The notes under the pieces: generated by a model
Told to the model about the DNA's origin: nothing
Seen by the model: the letters and a program-made list of their open reading frames with translations, nothing else
The model's database searches: none
Made by a program: the position numbers and the translations under genes
Assembly (NCBI GenBank): GCA_910588875.1
Contig: CAJURT010000025.1
Coordinates: forward strand, 1 to 55,337
Length of the DNA: 55,337 nucleotides
Direction of reading: 5' to 3'
From: an uncultured Lachnospiraceae bacterium
Lineage (GTDB): Bacteria > Bacillota > Clostridia > Lachnospirales > Lachnospiraceae
Part shown: positions 23,374-31,856 of the stretch, piece by piece
Position numbering within the stretch: the stretch's first letter is position 1
Layout: every line of letters begins with the position of its first letter

Positions 23374-24090
23374 GTGAAGCTTATGAGAATTTTACGATCT
23401 GTCATTTTACTTGCCATGTGTGTGATGCTGCTGACCGGTTTCACCGTGGCCAGCCAGGGCTATGAGAGATACCAGGAAGCGGTGGGGGCCACAAGCCTTG
23501 AGGATAAAGTGGATTCCATCCGGGCGAAAGAAGGGTACACCAAGCTGGAGGAACTCCCCCAGGTATACCTGGATGCAGTGGTGTCGGTGGAGGATCATCG
23601 GTTCTACCAGCATTTCGGACTGGATCCCATCGCCATCGGCAGGGCAATCCTGCATGATATCCAGGCAAGGCGCTATGTGGAAGGCGGAAGCACCATCACA
23701 CAGCAGCTGGCGAAAAACTTATATTTTACCCAGGAGAAGGAACTGACCAGGAAAGTGGCAGAGGTATTTGTAGCCCTGGAACTGGAAGAGAAGTATAGTA
23801 AGGAAGAGATCCTGGAACTTTATGTAAACAGCATCTATTTCGGAGACGGCTACTACACGGCAGGCGATGCCAGCCGCGGCTACTTTGGCAAGGAACCGGC
23901 AGAGATGAGTCAGTACGAGAGCACCCTGCTGGCGGGCATCCCCAATGCACCCAGCCGCTATGCGCCGACCAAGAGCCAGGAACTGGCAGAGAAACGCCAA
24001 ATGCAGGTGTTAAGGCGGATGAAGGCATGCGGATACTTTTCCGAGGAGGAGGCAGAGACCGTAGCAGCACAGATGGTAGCGCTCCAATGA
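23374..24090 (+). CDS. Stand-alone GT51 peptidoglycan transglycosylase
   Basis: A 239-residue membrane-anchored enzyme that polymerises lipid II into glycan strands. One N-terminal helix (about 8-25) is followed by the GT51 domain: VVSVEDHRFYQHFG contains the catalytic glutamate, then EGGSTITQQLAKNLYF, and the second catalytic region ILELYVNSIYFGDGYYTAG. There is no transpeptidase domain, so it resembles a monofunctional MtgA-type protein rather than PBP1. GTG 23374 follows GAAGGGACGG; ATG 23383 is an alternative. It stands alone between the sugar operon and an alpha/beta hydrolase. Confidence 0.88.
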   Translation: MKLMRILRSVILLAMCVMLLTGFTVASQGYERYQEAVGATSLEDKVDSIRAKEGYTKLEELPQVYLDAVVSVEDHRFYQHFGLDPIAIGRAILHDIQARRYVEGGSTITQQLAKNLYFTQEKELTRKVAEVFVALELEEKYSKEEILELYVNSIYFGDGYYTAGDASRGYFGKEPAEMSQYESTLLAGIPNAPSRYAPTKSQELAEKRQMQVLRRMKACGYFSEEEAETVAAQMVALQ

Positions 24091-24127
24091 GTACTGGAGT
24101 AGTGTTCATCTAGGAAGGACAGAACAG

Positions 24128-24895
24128 ATGGCAGCCCAACAAAAAAAGAAAATTTTAATAGCGCATGGCTGGATGCATTCAGCCATGCGCTATCGGCAAT
24201 TCAAGGAGGACCTGGAACAGCATTGTCCCTGCCGCATAAAACTCTACGAATTTCCCGGGTTCGGGGATACCCCCGCCAGGTACAAAAAGAATATCCTTGA
24301 TCATTATGAGGCAGATATGAGGCAATACCTGGCAGGCCATGATTTTGACGGAATCATAGCCCACTCCATGGGCGCAAACATAGCGCTCAAAGCCGCCCTG
24401 GGGACCACGAACCTCCTTCTGTTAAGCCCGGTATATAACGGCCTGGCATACCTAAAGCCCCTCACCGTTTTTTACCCCTTTGCGCCGTCTCTTATCCGTG
24501 TGCTCCAAAGTCCCTTTACCGGCTGCCGTTACCTGATCCGGCTGTGTTCCCTCCCCACGGTCAACCATTTTGCCGCCATGGACCGGCAGCTGATAGAAGA
24601 TGTAAGAAAAGCGGATCCCCAAACCGCTGCCCGGGTTTTATCGGAACTCATTTACGACCACAAAAGAGTTCAGCCCACCCCAGGCCGCAGCCGGGTCTCC
24701 CTTTTATTAGGCCAAAAGGACCGTGTGATCCCTCCTAAGTCGGTTGCCATGTTAAAAAATGACCTGGGAGGCTGCCCGGCAGCGGTCCTTTCAGGAACCG
24801 GGCACACCCCGGTACTGGAAAATTACAAAGAATTACGGGAAACCGTTACCGATTGGATTATCAGCCTCCCCTCTCCCAAAACAAAAAATCCTTGA
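24128..24895 (+). CDS. Alpha/beta hydrolase
   Basis: A 255-residue cytosolic hydrolase with the nucleophile elbow AHSMGA (serine at about residue 80), a preceding oxyanion segment LIAHGWMHSA, the acid in LLGQKDRVIPP and the catalytic histidine in GTGHTPVLEN, giving a complete Ser-Asp-His triad. Substrate unknown; such proteins are esterases, lipases or thioesterases. Codons 11-22 contain a perfect 14-bp hairpin near the start of translation. It follows the transglycosylase gene by 37 bases and may be cotranscribed with it. The promoter of pheST overlaps its 3' end. Confidence 0.8.
   Translation: MAAQQKKKILIAHGWMHSAMRYRQFKEDLEQHCPCRIKLYEFPGFGDTPARYKKNILDHYEADMRQYLAGHDFDGIIAHSMGANIALKAALGTTNLLLLSPVYNGLAYLKPLTVFYPFAPSLIRVLQSPFTGCRYLIRLCSLPTVNHFAAMDRQLIEDVRKADPQTAARVLSELIYDHKRVQPTPGRSRVSLLLGQKDRVIPPKSVAMLKNDLGGCPAAVLSGTGHTPVLENYKELRETVTDWIISLPSPKTKNP
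24158..24193 (+). repeat. Perfect 14-bp inverted repeat inside the hydrolase gene
   Basis: ATAGCGCATGGCTG at 24158-24171 pairs fully with CAGCCATGCGCTAT at 24180-24193 across an 8-nt loop. It is centred about 48 bases after the start codon. Confidence 0.9.
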
Positions 24896-24920
24896 CTTTT
24901 CTCCCGGAAGTGGCTAGAAT
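24892..24920 (+). promoter_or_regulatory. Promoter of the pheST T-box transcript
   Basis: TTGACT 24892-24897 and TAGAAT 24915-24920 with a 17-base spacer. The -35 overlaps the stop region of the hydrolase gene. Confidence 0.8.
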
Positions 24921-24939
24921 GTACTATAAGCTTCAAAGA

Positions 24940-25266
24940 AAGAGACAAAGGCAAAGATCATGCATAGTGTACTGGCCGCCGGATAACCGGACAGTGTACT
25001 AGTAGCGGATTATTTTCCGTCAGAGAAGAAGGGCCACCGGCTGAAAGCCCTTTCCGGTTCAGATAATTTCGCGAAATTCCCATGGGAGCCGCATGGCAGA
25101 AACCGCCGTATCGGATAAGGGCGGGAGTAGGCGGTGCCGGGTTGCGCACGTTACGCGTGAACGAGTGCCTGCAGGGGATGTGTGTCCTGTGCAGGAATCA
25201 GGGTGGTACCACGGTGATAAGACCGTCCCTTTGTGATCCGGGAGGATGACGAAGGGACGGTTTTTG
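24940..25266 (+). ncRNA. T-box leader riboswitch of pheST
   Basis: The conserved T-box AGGGTGGTACCACGG lies at 25200-25214. Downstream is the terminator, ACCGTCCCTT 25222-25231 with AAGGGACGGT 25252-25261 and a T run; the T-box strand can pair alternatively to form the antiterminator. Stem I begins around 24990-25030, with the GAGAAGAAGGG-like motif at 25023. Uncharged tRNA-Phe binding should allow read-through; UUC triplets suitable as specifier occur at about 25068 and 25077, but I cannot fold the stem well enough to choose. Confidence 0.9.
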
Positions 25267-25339
25267 TACGTTTCCGGATAAGAGGCGGAAGCTATTTGGG
25301 GAAGTGGTTCCGAAGAATAAACAGAGAGGAAGGAAAGCC

Positions 25340-26359
25340 ATGAAAGAAAAGTTAGAACAGATTAAGGCGGAGGCACTCAGGCAGATTGAAGCCTCAGACG
25401 CGCTGGAGAGGCTGAATGATATCCGGGTGGCATATCTCGGGAAGAAAGGCCAGCTGACCAGTGTTTTAAAAAGCATGAAGGATGTGGCGCCAGAGGACCG
25501 CCCTAAGGTGGGCCAGATGGTGAACGATGCCCGGGCATTGATTGAACTTAAGCTGGAGGAGACGAAGGCGGCGCTGGCCAGGAAGGCCAGGGAGGAACAG
25601 CTGAAGCGGGAGGTTATCGATGTGACTTTACCGGCAGCGAAAGCGAATGTAGGCCACAGCCACCCGAATATGGTGGCGCTTAAGGAAGTGGAACGGATCT
25701 TTGTGGGGATGGGATATGAGGTGGTGGAAGGCCCGGAGGTGGAGTACCAGGATTATAATTTCACTAAGCTGAACATTCCGCCGAACCATCCGGCGCGTGA
25801 CGAGCAGGATACCTTCTTCATCAATCCGGAGATTTGCCTCCGTTCACAGACCTCCCCGGTACAGGCACGTACCATGGAAGAGGGAAAACTGCCGATCCGG
25901 ATGATTGCCCCGGGGCGGGTGTTCCGTTCCGACGAGGTGGATGCAACCCATTCCCCGTCCTTCCATCAGGTAGAGGGGCTGGTGATTGACAAGCATATCA
26001 CTTTTGCCGACTTGAAGGGGACCCTGGCAGAGTTTGCGAGGGAGATGTTCGGGGAGGAGACGAAGGTGAAATTCCGCCCCCATCATTTCCCTTTCACGGA
26101 GCCAAGCGCCGAGGTGGATGTCAGCTGCTTTAAGTGCGGGGGCAAGGGATGCCGGTTCTGTAAAGGTTCCGGATGGATTGAGATCTTAGGCTGCGGGATG
26201 GTTCACCCCCATGTGCTGGAAATGTGCGGCATTGACCCGGAAGAGTATACGGGGTTTGCATTTGGCGTGGGGTTGGAGAGGATTGCGCTTCTTAAGTACG
26301 AAATTGATGACATGAGGCTGCTCTACGAGAATGATATCCGGTTTTTGAAGCAATTTTAA
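25340..26359 (+). CDS. pheS: Phenylalanine-tRNA ligase alpha subunit
   Basis: A 339-residue catalytic subunit of the alpha2beta2 synthetase that charges tRNA-Phe. The N-terminal coiled-coil (about 1-90) binds tRNA. Class II motifs are present: motif 2 around RMIAPGRVFRSDEVDATHSP, then FHQVEGLVID, and motif 3 FAFGVGLERIALLKY. A Cys-rich knuckle CFKCGGKGCRFCKGSGW lies between, as is common in clostridial PheS. AGAGGAAGG precedes ATG 25340. It is controlled by the T-box upstream and followed by pheT 64 bases later. Confidence 0.97.
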   Translation: MKEKLEQIKAEALRQIEASDALERLNDIRVAYLGKKGQLTSVLKSMKDVAPEDRPKVGQMVNDARALIELKLEETKAALARKAREEQLKREVIDVTLPAAKANVGHSHPNMVALKEVERIFVGMGYEVVEGPEVEYQDYNFTKLNIPPNHPARDEQDTFFINPEICLRSQTSPVQARTMEEGKLPIRMIAPGRVFRSDEVDATHSPSFHQVEGLVIDKHITFADLKGTLAEFAREMFGEETKVKFRPHHFPFTEPSAEVDVSCFKCGGKGCRFCKGSGWIEILGCGMVHPHVLEMCGIDPEEYTGFAFGVGLERIALLKYEIDDMRLLYENDIRFLKQF

Positions 26360-26423
26360 GCGCCGGGAGGGAAAACAGCTTTTACACTCAAGGAAGAATA
26401 AGAATAAACAAGGAGAATGATAC

Positions 26424-28844
26424 ATGAATACCGCATTATCATGGATTAAAGCATATGTCCCGGATCTTGAGGTTACGGCGCAGGAGTATACCGATGCCAT
26501 GACTCTGTCCGGAAGTAAGGTAGAGGGCTATCAGTGCCTGGATAAAAATTTGGAGAAGATTGTGGTGGGCCAGATCACAAAAATTGAGCGCCACCCGGAT
26601 GCCGACAAGCTGATTATCTGCCAGGTGGATATCGGCACCGGCCAGATACAGATCGTCACCGGCGCCCCTAACGTAAAGGAGGGGGACAAGGTGCCGGTTG
26701 TGCTCGACGGCGGCAAGGTAGCCGGAGGCCATGACGGGGGACCGCTGCCGGAGGATGGGATCCGGATTAAGAAGGGAAAGCTGCGGGGAATCGAATCGGA
26801 TGGCATGATGTGCTCGATTGAGGAACTGGGCTCCTCACGGGAAATGTACCCGGACGCTCCGGAACTGGGGATCTATATCCTGCCTGAGGATACGCCGGTA
26901 GGTGCAGACGCCATCCAGGTACTGGGGCTGCACGATGTGGTTTTTGAGTATGAGATTACGTCCAACCGTGTGGACTGCTATAGCGTGGTTGGTTTGGCCC
27001 GGGAAGCTGCCGCTACCTTCCGCAAAGAATTCCGTCCTCCGGTGGTCACCGGGACTGGCAACAGCGAGGACATCCATGATTATCTGACCGTGGAGGTGGA
27101 GGATGCCGACCTGTGCCCGCGCTACTGTGCCCGCATGGTAAAAAATATCAGGCTGGCGCCCTCCCCGGAATGGATGCAGCGCAGGCTGGCTGCCAGCGGC
27201 ATCCGCCCCATCAATAACCTGGTAGACATTACCAACTACGTGATGGAAGAGTATGGCCAGCCTATGCATGCCTACGATTATGACCTGATCGGCGGCCATA
27301 AGATTGTGGTGAAATGCGCAAAAGATGGGGATGAGTTCCAGACCCTGGACGGGCAGGTACGCAAGCTGGACAGCACGGTGCTGATGATCAACGACGGGGA
27401 GAAGGAGGTAGGCATCGCTGGCATCATGGGGGGTGAGAATTCCAAGATCACGGATGATGTGAAGACCATGGTATTTGAGGCGGCATGCTTTGACGGTACC
27501 AATATCCGTTTATCCTCCAAAAAGGTGGGGCTTAGGACCGATGCCTCCGGCAAGTTTGAAAAAGGCCTGGATCCCAACAACGCAGAGGCAGCGATTAACC
27601 GGGCCTGCCAGCTGGTGGAAGAACTGGGGGCAGGGGAGGTTATAGGCGGCATCCTGGATATTTACCCGAAGAAACGGCAGCCGGTCCGGATCAAATTTGA
27701 TGCGGACAAGATCAACAGCCTTTTGGGGACAGAGATTGCTGCGTCGGATATGAAACAGTATTTCCGGATGCTGGAACTGGGATTTGACGAGGAGACACAG
27801 GAGGTGATTGCTCCGACCTTCCGTCAGGATTTGAACTGCCTGGCAGATATCGCGGAAGAAGTGGCCAGATTTTTCGGGTATGACAATATTCCCACCACCT
27901 TGCCTTCCGGGGAGGCAACCACTGGCAAGCTTTCCTATAAGCTGCGGATTGAGGAGATTGCCCGTGAGGTGGCAGAGTTCTCCGGCTTTAGCCAAAGCAT
28001 GACCTATTCCTTTGAAAGTCCCAAGGTGTTTGATAAGCTTTTGATGTCCCGGGAGGATCCGCTGCGCCAGGTGGTGACGATATTAAATCCTCTGGGGGAG
28101 GATTTCAGCATCATGCGTACCTCACCGCTGAACGGCTTGCTGACATCGCTGTCCACCAATTATAATAGAAGAAACAAGAATGTGAAACTCTATGAGTTGG
28201 CAAATATCTACCTGCCGAAGGCATTGCCGCTGAGCGAACTGCCGGATGAGAGGATGCAATTTACCCTTGGCATGTACGGCGAGGGGGATTTCTATACCAT
28301 GAAGGGTGTGGTGGAGGAATTGTTTGACAAGCTGGGGATGGTGAAAAAGGTTCATTATGATCCCAAATGTGCCCGCCCATACCTGCATCCGGGAAGGAAG
28401 GCTGACATTGTATATGAAAACCAGGTTGTGGGATATCTGGGTGAGATCCATCCGGAGGTGGCGGATAATTACAGGATCGGGGAGCGTACCTATGTGGCGG
28501 TGCTGGATATGCCGTCTGTGATCCCCTTCGCTGATTTTGACAGGAAGTATACGGGGATTGCAAAATACCCGGCAGTGGCCAGGGATATCAGCATGGTAGT
28601 GCCCAAGGAGATTTTGGTGGGGCAGATTGAGGATGTCCTGGCCCAGCGGGGGGGCAAGATGCTGGAAAGCTATACGCTGTTTGACATCTATGAGGGTTCC
28701 CAGATCCTGGCAGGATTTAAGTCCGTGGCCTATTCCATTACCTTCCGTGCCAAGGACCATACCCTGACGGACGACGAGGTTAATGCCACAATGAAGAAGA
28801 TCCTCAATGGGCTGAAAGGCCTGGGGATCGAACTGCGGGCATGA
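26424..28844 (+). CDS. pheT: Phenylalanine-tRNA ligase beta subunit
   Basis: An 806-residue partner of PheS. In order: an N-terminal EMAP/OB tRNA-binding domain (about 40-150, VVGQITKIERHPDADKLIIC), the B3/B4 editing domain (about 210-390), B5 (about 400-480), a catalytic-like core, and a C-terminal FDX-ACB anticodon-binding domain (KYPAVARDISMVVPKEI onward). Length is normal. AAGGAG lies before ATG 26424. A strong terminator follows. Confidence 0.97.
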   Translation: MNTALSWIKAYVPDLEVTAQEYTDAMTLSGSKVEGYQCLDKNLEKIVVGQITKIERHPDADKLIICQVDIGTGQIQIVTGAPNVKEGDKVPVVLDGGKVAGGHDGGPLPEDGIRIKKGKLRGIESDGMMCSIEELGSSREMYPDAPELGIYILPEDTPVGADAIQVLGLHDVVFEYEITSNRVDCYSVVGLAREAAATFRKEFRPPVVTGTGNSEDIHDYLTVEVEDADLCPRYCARMVKNIRLAPSPEWMQRRLAASGIRPINNLVDITNYVMEEYGQPMHAYDYDLIGGHKIVVKCAKDGDEFQTLDGQVRKLDSTVLMINDGEKEVGIAGIMGGENSKITDDVKTMVFEAACFDGTNIRLSSKKVGLRTDASGKFEKGLDPNNAEAAINRACQLVEELGAGEVIGGILDIYPKKRQPVRIKFDADKINSLLGTEIAASDMKQYFRMLELGFDEETQEVIAPTFRQDLNCLADIAEEVARFFGYDNIPTTLPSGEATTGKLSYKLRIEEIAREVAEFSGFSQSMTYSFESPKVFDKLLMSREDPLRQVVTILNPLGEDFSIMRTSPLNGLLTSLSTNYNRRNKNVKLYELANIYLPKALPLSELPDERMQFTLGMYGEGDFYTMKGVVEELFDKLGMVKKVHYDPKCARPYLHPGRKADIVYENQVVGYLGEIHPEVADNYRIGERTYVAVLDMPSVIPFADFDRKYTGIAKYPAVARDISMVVPKEILVGQIEDVLAQRGGKMLESYTLFDIYEGSQILAGFKSVAYSITFRAKDHTLTDDEVNATMKKILNGLKGLGIELRA

Positions 28845-28857
28845 TTGAAGACTGAGG

Positions 28858-28920
28858 AAAAGCCCCGCATCGATGAATGGCTGATAGGTCAAGCCAGAAC
28901 ATAGATGGGGGGCTTTTTAG
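28858..28920 (+). terminator. Terminator of the pheST operon
   Basis: AAAAGCCCCGCATC at 28858-28871 pairs with GATGGGGGGCTTTT near 28904-28917, followed by T residues; the loop is long (about 30 nt). Confidence 0.8.
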
Positions 28921-28933
28921 CTGTCAGCAATAT

Positions 28934-28973
28934 CTTAACTTCACCCTGATATGAAATAATACGGTAAGTTAAG
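28934..28973. promoter_or_regulatory. Inverted repeat upstream of enolase
   Basis: CTTAACTT 28934-28941 and AAGTTAAG 28966-28973 are perfect complements separated by 24 bases in the probable promoter region of eno. It is a possible repressor site; no -35/-10 pair is convincing. Confidence 0.4.
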
Positions 28974-29080
28974 GGAAGGAAAAACACTTCATGAACTGAC
29001 ATTGAATATGAATAAGAACCAACAAAATCAGCCATCCTTATTTCAGATAGGAAATGATGAAAAGAAGGAGGCTGCTTTTT

Positions 29081-30358
29081 ATGTACGGAGAGTTTGAGGT
29101 TGCAGGAGTGTGCGCCAGGGAAATCCTGGATTCCAGGGGAAACCCTACTTTGGAGGTGGAGGTCCGCTTAGAGGGAGGGGCTGTGGGACGGGCGGCAGTG
29201 CCTTCCGGCGCATCCACGGGAAGCCATGAGGCAGTGGAACTGCGGGACGGCGGTTCCCGGTACCATGGAAAGGGCGTTTTAAAGGCAGTGGAGTCGGTAA
29301 ACACGGTGCTGGCGGAGGTGCTGATGTTTGAGGACGCCTTTTACCAGGCCCGGATCGACCGGCTTTTGCGGGAGGCGGACGGCACAAAAAACAAGTCCCG
29401 GCTGGGAGCCAATGCGGTGCTTGGGGCATCTTTGGCAGTGGCCCGGGCCTGTGCAGCCCAGCAGAGAATCCCTCTTTACCGGTATTTGGGCGGGGTCAAT
29501 GCCAGAACTCTACCGGTGCCTATGATGAATGTGCTTAACGGCGGAGTCCACGCGGACAACACGGTGGATCTCCAGGAATTTATGATTATGCCGGTGGGGG
29601 CAGGCTCCTTCTCCCAGGGACTTATGATGTGCGCGGAGGTGTATCAGACCCTGAAAGGCCTTTTAAAGGAGAACGGGTATAGCACGGCGGTGGGGGATGA
29701 GGGAGGATTTGCCCCGGATCTGAAGAATTCAGAGGAGGTGCTTTCCTACCTGGTGGAGTCTGTGAAAAAAAGCGGCTATGAGCCGGGGTTGGATTTTAAG
29801 ATTGCCATTGACGCAGCTGCCAGCGAACTCTATGATGAGGCCAGCGGGCGGTATGTGTTCCCGGGGGAAGGCAAGATGGCCGGCAGCAGGGTGGAGCGGA
29901 CGTCAGAGGAGATGGTGGATTATTTTGCTAAATTGACAGAACGTTTCCCTATTTGTTCTATCGAGGACGGCCTTCATGAGGAGGACTGGAAAGGGTGGAA
30001 GCTTTTGACAAAAATCTTGGGAGACCGGGTACAGCTGGTGGGAGACGATCTTTTTGTCACGAACACAAAGCGGCTTAAAAAAGGAATTGAGGAGGGGGCT
30101 GCCAACTCTATCCTGGTGAAGGTGAATCAGATCGGCACCCTGACGGAGAGCCTGGAGGCCATTGAGATGGCAGGGAATGCCGGTTACACGGCGGTGATTT
30201 CCCACCGTTCCGGGGAGACGGAGGACACCTTTATTGCGGATCTGGCAGTGGCCGTCAACAGCGGGCAGATCAAGACCGGAGCCCCCTGCCGTTCGGAGCG
30301 GGTGGCCAAGTACAATCAGCTTCTGCGGATTGAGGAGCAGATAAAGGGAATGGGGTGA
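29081..30358 (+). CDS. eno: Enolase
   Basis: A 425-residue glycolytic enzyme converting 2-phosphoglycerate to phosphoenolpyruvate. The family blocks are complete: REILDSRGNPTLEVEV, PSGASTGSHEA, VPMMNVLNGGVHADN, the metal-site segments FKIAIDAAASE and CSIEDGLHEEDW, the signature ILVKVNQIGTLTES and SHRSGETEDTFIADLAV. AAGGAGG is nine bases before ATG 29081; a start at 29054 would be off this site. In related genomes eno commonly precedes secG-rnr-smpB, as here, except that a methyltransferase island now separates eno from secG. Confidence 0.97.
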   Translation: MYGEFEVAGVCAREILDSRGNPTLEVEVRLEGGAVGRAAVPSGASTGSHEAVELRDGGSRYHGKGVLKAVESVNTVLAEVLMFEDAFYQARIDRLLREADGTKNKSRLGANAVLGASLAVARACAAQQRIPLYRYLGGVNARTLPVPMMNVLNGGVHADNTVDLQEFMIMPVGAGSFSQGLMMCAEVYQTLKGLLKENGYSTAVGDEGGFAPDLKNSEEVLSYLVESVKKSGYEPGLDFKIAIDAAASELYDEASGRYVFPGEGKMAGSRVERTSEEMVDYFAKLTERFPICSIEDGLHEEDWKGWKLLTKILGDRVQLVGDDLFVTNTKRLKKGIEEGAANSILVKVNQIGTLTESLEAIEMAGNAGYTAVISHRSGETEDTFIADLAVAVNSGQIKTGAPCRSERVAKYNQLLRIEEQIKGMG

Positions 30359-30376
30359 TTGAAAAGGGCGGAGGTT

Positions 30377-30641
30377 GCCAGGGAGAACAGCAGGGCGGCA
30401 GAGTCTCCGGAAGCCCAGGGATTTGCCTGGGGTGTGGTTTCGGGATGTAAGGGGTTCTAAAACTTCCGGGTTTTGCTAAGGGCGAAACAAAAATGCATAA
30501 ACTCGCTTCGCTCAGACAGTATGCATTTTTGTTTCAACGCAAAACCCGAAAGATTAAGAACCCCTAACATCCCTGCAAATACACCCCAGGCAAATCCCTG
30601 GGACTTCCGGAGACTCTGCCGCCCTGCCCGTTCTCCCTGGC
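30377..30641. repeat. Giant inverted repeat (265 nt) between eno and the methyltransferases
   Basis: The arm 30377-30499 is complementary, apart from a dozen or so mismatches and small gaps, to 30520-30641, with a 20-nt loop at 30500-30519. Matching pieces include GCAGGGCGGCAGAGTCTCCG near the outer ends, CCCAGGGATTTGCCTGGGG in the middle, and GAAACAAAAATGCATA next to the loop. No open frame of note crosses it. It starts 19 bases after the eno stop, so transcripts from eno would fold into a very long hairpin. Confidence 0.95.
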
Positions 30642-30668
30642 TGGCGTGCTGGAAAATGTTATAGAAAG

Positions 30669-30697
30669 TTGAAAAGAGGCTGGCTTTGTGGTATATT
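30669..30697 (+). promoter_or_regulatory. Promoter of the methyltransferase pair
   Basis: TTGAAA 30669-30674 and TATATT 30692-30697 with a 17-base spacer, just outside the giant inverted repeat and about 100 bases before the first methyltransferase start. Confidence 0.75.
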
Positions 30698-30794
30698 GGT
30701 AACTGGCTGTTTATCTAAATAGACGGAGTTGGTGTGGGGATCAAGGGCGGGAGAAGCGTAATATAGATTTTGTGTTAACAGGAAGGGTGCAACT

Positions 30795-31856
30795 ATGAGT
30801 GAAAATATAGCAGCTGTCAGCTTGTTTTCAGGGGCTGGAGGCCTTGATATTGCATGTTTTATGGCAGGAATTCCGGTAATATCGAGTACAGACTTTGATG
30901 CGGATTGTATTGAAACTCTTAAAGCAAACGAAGACATTTTCGGAAAGACAAAAATCCTTGAGGGTGATCTTCACCATATTGACAGTAGTGTTTTTTCCGG
31001 CATTGTGAAGCAAAACAAGCCGGAGAAATTTATTGTTATCGGCGGGGCGCCGTGCCAGCCCTTTTCCAAGGCAGGATATTGGGTTGGAAACGACACAAGG
31101 AAGGGGATTCATGACCCAAGGGCTACCCTGGTCAATGAATACTTAAGGGTGGTTACAGATATCCGGCCAGACGGTTTTCTGTTTGAAAATGTTGAGAGTT
31201 TGATGCACCCGACAAACAAGGTGATTGTGGACCGGTTTATTGAGATTATTACAGAAGCCGGATATAGTTATCAGACCGTTAGGGCGAATGCATTGGAATA
31301 CGGGGTTCCGCAGAGAAGGAAAAGGCTGTTTATTATAGGGACCAAAGGGACATTCAAAAGAGATGAGCCTGTAAAAACCCATTGTGCCCCGGAAAAATGC
31401 AAAGAAACAGGGCTTAAGCCATATGAAACGGCAGGAAAAGCAATAGCCGGATATGAAGGTGATGAATTTTTTGAAGAATATGAGGTCACCAAAGGCGGTA
31501 CATATTATGAGGACCTGTGTCAGGTTCCGCCAGGACAAAACTATAAAGCATTAACCGCATGGGCAGGGTATCCAAATCCTAAATTTGTTGCGGATAAAAG
31601 ATTTTGGAATTTTTTGCTCAAACTGTCTCCCAATGAACCCTCATGGACGGTCTGTGCACAGCCCGGCCCATGGGTAGGGCCGTTTCATTGGGATAACAGA
31701 AGGTTAAGGGTGCCGGAACTGGCTGCGATCCAAACCTTTCCCAAGGGATATAAATTCTGCGGAACAAGGCGCTCAATACAAAAGCAGATTGGCAATGCGG
31801 TTCCCTGCCTGATGGGAAAAGCGATGATTGAATACTTGAAGGAGAGTTTAGAATAA
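30795..31856 (+). CDS. C5-cytosine DNA methyltransferase 1 of a tandem pair
   Basis: A 353-residue enzyme that transfers a methyl group from S-adenosylmethionine to cytosine C5 in a specific DNA sequence. Motif I is SLFSGAGGLD (residues 9-18), motif IV GGAPCQPFS with the catalytic cysteine, motif VI FLFENV, motif VIII QRRKRLF, motif X QIGNAVP. The region between VIII and IX, which reads the target, contains PPGQNY and GYPNP. GGAAGGG precedes ATG 30795. Its stop overlaps the next start by one base. Genes here are more A+T-rich than eno or rnr, consistent with acquisition. No restriction enzyme is adjacent. Confidence 0.93.
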   Translation: MSENIAAVSLFSGAGGLDIACFMAGIPVISSTDFDADCIETLKANEDIFGKTKILEGDLHHIDSSVFSGIVKQNKPEKFIVIGGAPCQPFSKAGYWVGNDTRKGIHDPRATLVNEYLRVVTDIRPDGFLFENVESLMHPTNKVIVDRFIEIITEAGYSYQTVRANALEYGVPQRRKRLFIIGTKGTFKRDEPVKTHCAPEKCKETGLKPYETAGKAIAGYEGDEFFEEYEVTKGGTYYEDLCQVPPGQNYKALTAWAGYPNPKFVADKRFWNFLLKLSPNEPSWTVCAQPGPWVGPFHWDNRRLRVPELAAIQTFPKGYKFCGTRRSIQKQIGNAVPCLMGKAMIEYLKESLE

